Assembly: GCA_002270565.1 (NCBI GenBank)
Contig: NQMI01000027.1
Span: 80,988-144,987 of the forward strand
Direction: 5' to 3'
Length of the DNA: 64,000 nucleotides
DNA from: Stenocarpella maydis
Lineage: Eukaryota > Ascomycota > Sordariomycetes > Diaporthales > Diaporthaceae
Shown piece after piece: positions 43,921 through 53,800 of this stretch. Each line of letters opens with the position of its first letter. Position 1 is the stretch's first letter. The position numbers and the translations under genes were made by a program. Under the pieces are notes generated by a model. That model was not told the DNA's origin. It ran no database searches and worked only from the letters and a program-made list of their open reading frames with translations.

Positions 43921-46421
43921 CTGTGCGATCACGGGGGGGTAAGCACATGAGCAGAGAGTCTCGCGGTCTTGGATTGCCGGGGTAGTTGCTAATGGGTGCT
44001 GAAGTGGTGATATCTTTAGCGTTATCTTTAAGAGTAGCTGTGGGTTGGTAATATTATGTAGCCTTATGCATTTTGTGGTTACTTTCTGATAATACTCAGG
44101 GTGTGGTGGATGCATATGGGATGAAGGTAAAGTATAGCGTTATGTATGTAGAGCCCTCTTCTTCTTAAGGAGTGATGCCGTTAGTACTGTTAGTATAGCT
44201 ACTGTTAAAGCAGTAATTATCTGTCTCTTTAATTCTTGCTAATCTGTGGTTGCTCTTGCAACTACTGATTAGTGTTGGATGGGTTATGTATTATAATACG
44301 AGTAGGGTGTTGTTCTTGTATTTCTCTCTGTCTTTCGAGTAGTGAGTGCAGTGGGCGTAGCCCGCTAGCTATCTCGGGTCTATATAGTGGGTGGTAGTTG
44401 CTTAGTAAGCAACTACGCCCTCTGGCTACAGTACGGTGGCTGTAGCGATAGCCCACCAATGTGCTGTTGCACACTACTATTGCCACATCTGTATACTTTA
44501 TTCAATAGTTACGACTGGTAGCAGCGGTATATAGCCGGATATTAGCGGGCTATAGTTAGCCGTTATTACGGCCTCTCATGTTCGGATGACCCCCTGAAAG
44601 CAGATGTTCCACAATATCCATAGAACCCAAGCTCACAGCCAGGTTGTCAGCTGTGAACCCCGTTCTATTATCAGTCGCAGAGGAGCCGAGCACCAGCACT
44701 AAACCTGAGCCAATCTTAAAGCACACGCCCCCGGTCACACTTTACAGTTTACGGGTCACTTTAATCAAGAATTAGCGTAAATCGCTACTCATCCATATAG
44801 GTAAAATGTTAACATGGTTCTTTAGCGGCCTTGGAGTATAATTGTATATCAGGCGTATGAAGATCACCAGCCAGGTCGAGGTCTCCTCGTAAATCCCACG
44901 GCGTACTAGATCGAATCACCAGAGATCTTTTGGAATGTATTTAGGCTAGAACATAAAAGGATTACCTAGATATCGCCTTGTATTTACGAGCTGGCACTCT
45001 TGAGAGACATCGCCTTCGCCGGTTTTACTATACTGTCCGAATCAATGATAGGATGAATAAGTTTAGGGGAATTTGTCCGCTACTTAGACTTGGAGCAAGA
45101 GCCATTGATCGACCATTCAAATTTGCCATAATATTTTAGTTCAATATCGTTGGTGTGTAGGGTGACTGCACCATCTCGCCAGAGGCTACATGCATCAGCG
45201 GAAGGTGACGGTATTCTCAAGTGACATAATGACAGTGTAATTTCTTGAACAATACACCATGAAGGGGTATTTGAAATACCGCCAAGAGCTGCGGAGAACT
45301 CCATAGAGCTGCGGAGGCTCAGCCATTAGGAACCAGCCATTATTAGTATGTCAAGCTCAAAGTCGCGGAGAACCACAACCCAAACCAACCCCAGGCCTGA
45401 TTCGGCAAGCTTGGCCGTTCGGATCGCGAGTCATTGAACCGCGGTACTGGAGTTTGACGTATGACGTAATAATTAAAAGATTCGCGGACTATCTGGTTCT
45501 TCCTGGCTTTCTAATACTCGCATGTCCTCGGCCAAAATATTCACCTACCCTTCTTCCGGCCAATCAATGTGTTGGCTTATTATTAATCTCCTCGTAATGT
45601 GACAGGCTGGCTGCGCCGGCTGGCTGGCCATGCAGCCACTTGTAAGTCTGCTGGGATTATCTACCTATTTCGATTATTTATCTCTTGCCATGTCCCGCCA
45701 TTCGGATGACTTGTTCCTGGCTAGGTGTAAGTCCGACCTGTGATGGCCGATCTCCGTTCAACGGCTGATTTACTCCGAGTCCGGTAACTATGGATTGAAA
45801 TGTGGTTCTCTGCAAGGTCAATGACGCTGCTCTCTTGTAACCTCAGCCCAGCACACACCTGTGGGCCTAGTTCTAGCGCGAACTTTCCAGTGAACTGTAC
45901 CAGAGGCTGCTGTCTGAATCTGTAAGTCTTTTCAGGTTCCCAAACAAGAGACTCAAAAATGAAATGAAGGTAGCTTGGATGCTGTGGGGTGTTACATGCA
46001 TATATTCAACATGTTAGGCGTCCCCGTCGTGTAACCATGGGGCTGAATAGACAAATGGTATACATGGCGCTGATACGGTTATGCAGCAGCAGGGATCGGC
46101 ACTTGCCGATGAGGATTCAATCCAGGTGTGAGTGCATTGTGGCTCCGTCGATGTCACCATTGCAGGCCTTAGCCGCAGGAATGAGTGGGTCCCGATGCCA
46201 GATGCCAGATGCTTCTCGAGAAAGCTTGCCTTCTTGGGACTGACAAATCAGGGCTAACTCGTGGCATATATAGTCCCTGTACGTCCATCTGCGAGCACAT
46301 AACACCAGCGTGGTACTTCTCGACATCTCTTCTTCTCACACCCCCCCCCCAACAAGCCATTCTTTGGAGACCACCAAGCCAGCTGAAATCACGCAATCTC
46401 GATCTCTGCGGTTCCCACGAA
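43921..46421. other. AT-rich rearranged spacer
   Basis: 2.5 kb without a recognisable gene. It has an abrupt change from GC-rich P5CR exon sequence to AT-rich DNA near 43980, contains the first LTR-like repeat at 44273-44540, and ends with the promoter of the MDR oxidoreductase, which has a C run at 46341-46350. Confidence 0.5.
44273..44540 (+). repeat. LTR-like repeat, copy 1
   Basis: It begins TGTTGGATGGGTTATGTATT and shares ordered blocks with 56635-56928: TGTTGGxTGGGTxAxGTATT at the start, GGTCTATATAxTGG in the middle and TATTGCCACATxTGTA near the end. A TGTTGG start and about 270-300 bp length fit a solo LTR. The end is not sharply defined and no target duplication was confirmed. Confidence 0.5.
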
Positions 46422-47540
46422 ATGGCACCATCAACTGTGAGACAGTGGACAGTTACCGGCACCAACAAGGGCTTCGACGGCCTCGAGTTTGGTGAGGCGA
46501 AGTTGCCAAAGGTGGGCGAGAATGACGTCGTGGTCAAGATCCAGGGAGCATCGCTCAACTACCGTGACCTGATTATTCCCAAGGTAAGCTTATTCCGAAC
46601 AATATTACTATGTATTTGTCACCTCAAATGCATGTCAGACAGCAGCACTGATGGCACCGACTAGGGCATGTACCCCTTCCCCATCAATCCCCCAGTTGCA
46701 GCCCTGTCGGACGGCGCCGGCGAGGTTGTTGAGGTCGGAGGCAGGGTCACCCGGTTCAAGCCTGGCGACAAGGTCGTGACGCTCTTCAACCAGGGCCACC
46801 AGTATGGCCCTGTTGACATTTACGCCTCAGCGACTGGTCTGGGTGGTGCCGTGGATGGCACGCTACGAGAGTACGCCGTCTTCAACGAGATGGGCCTCGC
46901 CCGTGCCCCAAGCAACCTCAACCCCCTCGAGACGGCGACCCTCACGTGCGCCGGCCTCACGGCGTGGAACGCCCTCTACGGCCTGAAGGCCCTCCTGCCC
47001 GGCCAGTGGGTCCTCGTCCAGGGCACGGGCGGCGTCAGCATCTTTGCCCTGCAGTTTGCCAAGGCTGCCGGCGCCAGGGTGATCGCCACCTCATCCTCGG
47101 CCGACAAGCTCGAGACCTTGAAGAAGCTGGGCGCCGACCACGTCATCAACTACAAGCAGGACCCGAACTGGGGCACCACGGCCAAGCAACTGACACCAGG
47201 TGGTGCTGGCGTGGACCACATTATCGAGGTCGGTGGCGGCGGCACGCTCGAGCAGAGTGTGCAGGCGATCAAGATGGAGGGCGTCATCTCCATCATCGGC
47301 TTTCTGGGCGGTGTGAAGGCGTCCGTGTCCGCTCTCGACGCGCTGACCCACATCTGCACGTTCCGAGGTGTCTATGTTGGGAGCAAACAGCAGCTTGAGG
47401 ATATGGTCGCGGCGATCGAGGCGAACAACATCCATCCTGTCCTTGACAAGAAGGTGTTCACCATGGAGCAGGCAAAGGAAGCATATCAGTACATGTGGGA
47501 CAAGAAACACTTCGGCAAGGTTGCGATCAAGGTGCAGTAA
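46422..47540 (+). CDS. MDR-superfamily NAD(P)H-dependent alcohol/quinone oxidoreductase
   Basis: Exons 46422-46583 and 46665-47540, 345 residues. The intron has a GTAAGC donor and a GACTAG acceptor, phase 0. The N-terminal GroES-like domain holds NYRDLIIPKGMYPFPI and SDGAGEVVEVGGRVTRFKPG. The nucleotide-binding Rossmann domain carries WVLVQGTGGVSIFALQFAKA, then ATSSSADKLETLKKLGADHV. The usual catalytic Cys/His zinc ligands of classical alcohol dehydrogenases are not evident, so a zinc-free quinone-oxidoreductase-like enzyme is most likely. The substrate is unknown. It is cytosolic, with no targeting signal seen. It stands alone between an AT-rich rearranged spacer and a gene-poor stretch, so context gives no pathway. 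Confidence 0.88.
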
Positions 47541-47682
47541 GGCGCGGACCAATGCGGTGCTTACATGTATTGATAGGTGTTGCCAGTGCATCTTGACAAG
47601 CGATCTGGGAGGGCCAGAGCTGTAATTTATTTTCCGAGCTGCAGAGAGTATTGCTTCCCTTGAGCCCCGACTTTCATGTTAC

Positions 47683-47916
47683 CTAGGCAATTATAAGCCC
47701 TTGGGATATGAATATGAGATCAGAGTGACAAAGCCAGTCCCAAAATATCCAAGCCAAGGGAAGAGGCCCTTCGTACCACGCGAAGTCATTGAGATGTTGC
47801 CAATTCGTCTTCCGATTGTCGAAGTTGTGTGATGCGTCGGTTGCCAGAAATCCCTGCATGAAACCAACGTAGAAGGCTCTCCAGTGCCCATCAAGCTTTA
47901 CCACCGCCCCCGGCAT
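47683..47916 (-). CDS. doubtful 77-residue aromatic-rich ORF
   Basis: ATG-started frame with eight Trp and five Tyr/Phe-rich patches (WYEGPLPLAWIFWDWL). This looks more protein-like than random AT-rich frames, and it could be the 3' remnant of a larger gene. No family is recognised and no upstream exon was found. Confidence 0.2.
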   Translation of the reverse strand: MPGAVVKLDGHWRAFYVGFMQGFLATDASHNFDNRKTNWQHLNDFAWYEGPLPLAWIFWDWLCHSDLIFISQGLIIA

Positions 47917-48464
47917 GATTCAGGCGTTCTATTTTTTCCCCAACCGAAATGTTCTCATCAAATAGACTTTGATGATAATTAAACTCCCGAATCGTCCGCG
48001 GTTTTTGATGCTCCTATACAAAGCTAAGATTCCCCTTTTGCCGTGGCAGAGTGCAGAGTCTCCGCGACTGCTCACAACAACGTCGCATGCACAGCGCATC
48101 CACCAGAGCTAGTAATTCCGTTTCCATTGGACCCGATTCTTCGTTGATGCATTCAAACGACGAGCCGAGCACGCGAGCCATCGGAACGTCGGCTTTGAAG
48201 ACGGAAGATTTGCGATGATACTGATTTCAACCTGTCAGTAATTCCGAATCGAAATTAACGCCACGATGATCCAGAGCCTAATCACTGCTCCGCGGACTAG
48301 ATGTCAAGTCGCCATAACGATCGATACCGTAACCCCGAAACAACATTACCATGTTTATTATGGGTGCATGTTTGATGTGAAGGCCAATCTGAATATAAAT
48401 TCCCGCGATCCATTACTACGCCTACACAGTCGCACCCTCTTGGCCGATTCTCGTCCTCGCAACC

Positions 48465-48815
48465 ATGGTCGCCATTTTTACGGTGGTCATCCCGATCATT
48501 GGCCTCTTGATCACAAGCGTTCTTGGTATACCTAAGCCAATGAACGCCAAAGAATACAAAGAGCAAGGTGTCTGGGGTCCGACAGCAGTATGGTATTGGC
48601 GGTGCAGGTCGCCGTTCATTGTCGAGGCGTCATGGGATCTTGAAAAATGGCGACCCTCTAGCGTTTGTCTTGAGGGGACTTGCTGTTCAATACTGGCGGA
48701 CGGCCCGCTCTGTAGCAAGGATGCTTGCAACCTCGTGTCTAAGGAACCCGGCAAACCAAAGGGAAATGATCCCTTGGCGGGGACGGGAGGGAGAAGTCCT
48801 CAAAGAAATACGTAG
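48465..48815 (+). CDS. doubtful small membrane-anchored ORF
   Basis: The 116-codon frame begins with a strong hydrophobic helix, MVAIFTVVIPIIGLLITSVL, then GIPKPMNAKEYKEQG. After about residue 45 the protein-like signal seems to shift to another frame (48571-48879), which reads RQQYGIGGAGRRSLSRRHG and goes on basic to a stop at 48879. A frameshift or unrecognised intron between the two frames would explain this. No family is recognised, and it may be a decayed gene. Confidence 0.25.
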   Translation: MVAIFTVVIPIIGLLITSVLGIPKPMNAKEYKEQGVWGPTAVWYWRCRSPFIVEASWDLEKWRPSSVCLEGTCCSILADGPLCSKDACNLVSKEPGKPKGNDPLAGTGGRSPQRNT

Positions 48816-49183
48816 GCTTAAATATAGAAGAACAAAGACGCTGGTATCACAATTTGGTTGGAGATATTGGTACGAATAAAGGCATTCTGCACCTCCAGAA
48901 ATAGATACACAAATCCACGAAGCCCCTTTCATTCCGAGGCTTATAAATAGGACTTGTGCTGTTGATTGGTATTGAAATGACATCCCGGATTTGCCGACCG
49001 CATTGATGCACGCACATTTTCCAATAAAGTACCACAACCACGCACCATATCAAACATAGATGCACAGTCACAATTCAACTCGCATCGAGGAAGTTTCCCC
49101 AAAGCCTCAATCTTCCCTCTAACAAGTAAGCCCCCTCAAGACACGTGCGGAGTCCGCCACATTCCGACTCGACTTCCGTTATC

Positions 49184-49792
49184 ATGCGTCTTTCCAAGCC
49201 ATGGGCCAAGGGCACTGCGTCAAAAGATAAATCGCCGGCTGGGCAGGGAGGCAAGTCGGTCAAACCAAAGTATAAGTTTGACTTTGGTGATCAAAGAGAC
49301 GAAACAGAAAGCGAATCGGTTTCCTCACCGCTCGGGAGGGATATCGAGACGCAATTGGAGCAGGCGAGCTTACGGGTAACGCGGCCACAACGGAAGGTGC
49401 CAGCAACGCGATACGAAGACGAAGATCCCAAAGCCAATGAACTTTTCCAAGGCGTTCCAGGATATAAAGAAGGTCTTGCGGTGAAGGACCGCAACACAGG
49501 CCCACCTCCTTATGTATATCCCCCCGACCGCGTCATTAGAGGACTAACAAAACCAGTCCGGCGGGTTACCGGAGAGGATCCAGAAGTCGACCGACTCCTC
49601 GCGGGTGCTAGCGCGAGGCAAGCTCTGAGCCAGCCGAAGGATGCCTCGCTGTTTTTATCCAAAATGGATGAAGAAAGGATCAGATTAGCCCGCGGAATGA
49701 TGAACCTCAGCATGGCTCAAGCTAGCAGTACCAGGAAGAAGGGAGAAGACCCGGCAGCTGATGCGCTCTTTAAAACCTCTGCAAGGCCCTGA
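49184..49792 (+). CDS. hypothetical protein with three EDPxxxxLF-type repeats
   Basis: Single-exon frame, 202 residues from the ATG at 49184; the frame extends upstream only with a GTG. It is hydrophilic, with no signal peptide or membrane helix. A basic N-terminus (MRLSKPWAKGTASKDKSPAG) precedes an acidic segment. Three spaced copies of a short motif follow: DEDPKANELFQG, GEDPEVDRLLAG and GEDPAADALFKT, each followed or preceded by basic residues (RKVPATR, RRVTG, TRKKG). Such spaced linear motifs often bind a partner, but none is known here. The frame is clean over 600 bases in an AT-rich region, which supports real coding. No family is recognised. Confidence 0.55.
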   Translation: MRLSKPWAKGTASKDKSPAGQGGKSVKPKYKFDFGDQRDETESESVSSPLGRDIETQLEQASLRVTRPQRKVPATRYEDEDPKANELFQGVPGYKEGLAVKDRNTGPPPYVYPPDRVIRGLTKPVRRVTGEDPEVDRLLAGASARQALSQPKDASLFLSKMDEERIRLARGMMNLSMAQASSTRKKGEDPAADALFKTSARP

Positions 49793-50829
49793 AATGCCAT
49801 TTTGAAATTCAATGGAATCGGATGGAAGATATTCACACCAGTGCGACAGTCTCCCGTATTTCAAGTATCTGTTCGAGCAAGGCACCTGGTACCTAATTAG
49901 TTAAGTAGGTATTGATTCACATCTCATCGTAACCTGCACCAAGACTGGTACCATGGTCTAAAAATATTAAGGTTTATAAAAAATACAGCAGCCTGAAATG
50001 AAATAAGTTCAACCTTGAGGCAAGTAGTAAAGATTTTAGAATCAAAATAGCTGGAATTCTAGCCCGAGCCTTTATAAATAGTCACTAGATATTTCGCAAT
50101 TTTGTCACTTTATCGTTTTAACAGTATGATGGTTGTCCGCTTTTCCTAATCCCCTACTCAGGCGAATAGAGCACTAGGAGAGTCTCTGAACTGACACAAA
50201 TCTAGAGACTGCTTGCACAATAGACCAGCCAGCCAAAGGACCAGAATTTCAAGTCGAGGACTTGAACTTCCAAGCAGTATATAAAGCCCAGCCGTCACAG
50301 GTACCATATAGAAAAAAGTATACCCCTGGCTTTTTGGCTCCTCTCGCCCGGCCTGGAAGAGCTTTTACCCATATCATCATAGTACAACGGAGGAACAGCC
50401 CCCCCCACAAAAGCACCAAGGGGTGCTAGGGTCTTACCCTGATAGCAGCCCCCCTGCTACCCTGCCAACACAGACCCCTGCTCCTTGGCGCTTTTTTTTG
50501 GGCTGTTCCTCCGTACGCCTTCACTGTCAGCTTGCATAATGCCCACCGCTGGTGAAGCCTTCTGTGTCCAGTCTGTGGAAGCAGGACCTTGAACGGGTTT
50601 AGCCTCGATCGTTTTCACGCACGCCAGCGGCACAGCAAGCTCCTGCGCGATATCAGGCAACTTTAAAACGCGTTCTCTTCAATCCGGCAACTTTGATGAA
50701 AAGGAATCATGGGTCGACCACACCGTCTCATCAGACTTGGTGCGCTCTTGGTCCGCTGATTTCTTTTCATCAACACGACTTGTATACAACCCCCTACTCG
50801 TATAGATTATAGGAGTTCTCGAGTCAATC
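49793..50829. other. AT-rich spacer upstream of the ABC transporter
   Basis: About 1 kb, AT-rich to 50330, then a GC-rich hairpin element at 50387-50514 and about 315 bases of promoter. No gene is recognised. Confidence 0.5.
50387..50514. mobile_element. 128 bp hairpin MITE-like element
   Basis: Terminal 15-bp perfect inverted repeats, ACGGAGGAACAGCCC at 50387-50401 and GGGCTGTTCCTCCGT at 50500-50514. They continue inward imperfectly as AAAAGCACCAAGG against CCTTGGCGCTTTT. The whole unit can fold into one long hairpin. It has no coding capacity. No target duplication is obvious, so it could be an old MITE or another inverted repeat. Confidence 0.6.
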
Positions 50830-53800
50830 ATGTATCTTGTACAGGTACTTGGGCTTATTTCAAGTTTGTCTTCCACACTCTTTGTTGCGATACTTCCGTT
50901 CCGGATATGGAGACTTTACGGACGAACTCCCAAGCTTGTGCCCCAGCATCGGGGCCAAGTCAAATTGGTACGTGCAATGGGAAGGCAACAACGACGACAA
51001 GCCCACCGATGGTAGGCAGTGCTGAGCTGATTGAGTTGCAAGCTAACCCGTCGACGACAGACTCTTGCCGTTGCCTTGGTAGCAACACGGGTGATCCTTC
51101 TGAACAACGCATTTTCTGCAGCTTCGCAATCCGTGGTCCCCATCTTTGGCGCCATCACTTCCCTTGCAGCATGCGTCGGCCTCTTTCCCCTGCTGCTTTT
51201 TGAGCATGAACGCTCTATTCGCCCGTCTGACCTTGCCATCATATATCTCCTCGTCACTTTACTGTGCGATGCTACTACATTCTGTTCAGACCTGTTTACC
51301 AGCTCTACTTTCCATCATGTTCACCTGTCACTCTGGTCGTCTTGGCCGATCATTATCAACCTTTGCATCAAGCTCGCTCTGCTGGTGGTTGAAAGCCGAG
51401 GGAAAAAGCAAGTCCTTCGAGACCCTCGTCGACAGTACTCCCCCGAAGAGCTGGTCAGTGTCTTGAGCAGAACTTTCTTCTGGTGGATTAATCCTATACT
51501 AGCCCAAGGAAGACGTGAAATCCTTACTCAAGACACTTTACCACCTGTTGACCACAGAATTTCTTCAAAGACTCTGCGGCATAAGTCTCTGCTTGCTTGG
51601 GCTCAGAGAGGTAATCGAGATCTACATTTCAATATTACAGACGATAACTATAGCTGACAATTTCACAGCGAAACCAAGCAATAGAGCAACATTGCCCAAG
51701 GTGCTGGTTGCGAGCATGCTCCCGGACTTCCTCGCGCCAGTTCTCCCTCGCCTTTCACTAATTTCCTTCCGCTATTCCCAGCCCATCCTCATTAGCACCG
51801 CAATTCGCGCTTTAAATGCGCCACTGGAAGAAACGGCGCCCAACAAGGGTTATTCGGTCATTTTGATGGCGGTCGTTGTCTACCTTGGCTTGGCGGTAAG
51901 GCGTCCAAACCTTTACCAGAAGTAATAACAAGGTTGCTAACGTGCCATCCTTTCAGATATCAAAGGGCATGTATCAGCATCGCTTGAATCGCCTTCAGGT
52001 CATGATCCGAGGCGCGGTCGTCGGTCTCATCAATAATAAATCCCTGAGCCAACCATCTGCCAATTACGAAGATGGTAGAGCTGTAACATTGATAAGCACT
52101 GATGCTGAGAATGTCTGCCAGAGCGCGAGGTTCTTCCACGAGACCTGGGCCCAGGTAATAGAGGTCATTCTGGGCATGGCAATGCTAGCCATGGAAGTAG
52201 GCTGGCTTTGTCCTGTGCCACTTGTGATCATATTCTGTAGGTGTCAACGCTTTGAAGTCTATTGTATGCTTGGAATGGCTGATTGTATGACAGTTTGCTC
52301 TAGAATGAGTAGGTACTTGGCAAAGAATCTGCAGAGCAAACAGAAGAGCTGGAGTGTTGCTACCCAGAACCGGCTAGCCATGACGGCCTCGATGCTTGCT
52401 ACTATAAAGAGCCTGAAGATGCTGGGTACTACACCGTATACCGAGGCTCTGATCCAGAATCTGAGGCTAAGGGAGCTGGCGGCGGCTAAGAAGGTGCGAT
52501 GGATGATGGTCGCCTACAACGCAAGCGGTATGCGCCCTGATAACGTCTTTCAGTACCTAGGTATGCACGTGTCATTGATCTAACAAATCTCTCCAGCAAA
52601 CGCTCTCGGAATATTCTCTCCAATTATCACGTTCATACTGTACGCCGCACTGACAACTTTAAGAGGCTCCTCTCTGGATACCGAAACAGCTTTCACGACT
52701 ACCGCCCTCCTTGGCCTGATCACTCACCCCGCCAACATGGTCATGTCAATTGTGCCACAGGCTGTCGGATCTCTGGCCGCCTTTGAGCGAATCCAACAAT
52801 ACCTCCTACAGACACCCCGCCGGGACGATCGACTGTTAATCATAAACAACAACAGGATGGCCAATCAAAATTCTTTGGCGATAAAAATGGAGAATATTGC
52901 TATTGAAGGAAGCTCAAAGAACAGCCTGATTCTCAAGAATATTAACCTAGAGATCAGCAAGGGCTCTATAGCTATGTGTTCAGGGCCGACAGGGAGCGGA
53001 AAGACGGTCTTAGCGAAGGTACTCATAGGCGAGATCCAGGCGACTAACGGGACAATATCCGTATCCTCAAAACGCATAGGATTATGTGCGCAATCGCCGT
53101 GGTTGCCAAGTGGTACTCTCAAGGAAGCCATCCGCGGATTCTCGCCGGATAACCCAACATGGTATCAAGAGGTCATAAGGATGTGCTGTCTGAACGAGGA
53201 CATCCTCACGTTCCCCAATGGTGAAAATACACAGATTGGAAGCCGGGGATTTAATCTCTCTGGAGGTCAGCGACAGCGGGTGGTAAGTCTTGAATGCAAC
53301 TGATTGTCTGATACGTCAACTTATTGTATGCTTGTTTACTATCCAAGCTCATCAGGTCGCCTTACACGGGGCGTTCCATCAGGTCTACATTTCAAAAGTT
53401 GGATGGCATCTATACTAACGAGTACCTAGGCACTCGCCCGTGCTTTGTACTCCCGTTGCGAGATTCTTGTTCTCGACGACCCATTTAGCGCCTTGGATGG
53501 TAACACACAAAATACCATCGTCGAAAACCTTCTGGGTATAAATGGTCTGTTGAGAAGGATGGGAACAACCGTGTTTTTGATTACCAATACTGGTAAGCGC
53601 ATCGTACTCTCGAGATAGAATTGAGACAATAGACTGACCATGTTCCTTCTTAGCCTCCTACTTCCACTTGTCAGATTGGGTGATCATTCTTAGCGATGCT
53701 TCCGTCAAATATCAGGGGAAATGGGCAGATTTGGCTCAGGATTCGGGTATAAGCACAGATACTATTACCCCCCAGCTGGAGAAAAAGGACCCTCAGGCGC

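Larger units (their letters stand above)
47541..49183. other. spacer with two doubtful small ORFs
   Basis: 1.6 kb, AT-rich after 47680. It contains two short ATG-started frames listed separately at 47683 and 48465. The rest has no visible signal. Confidence 0.45.
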
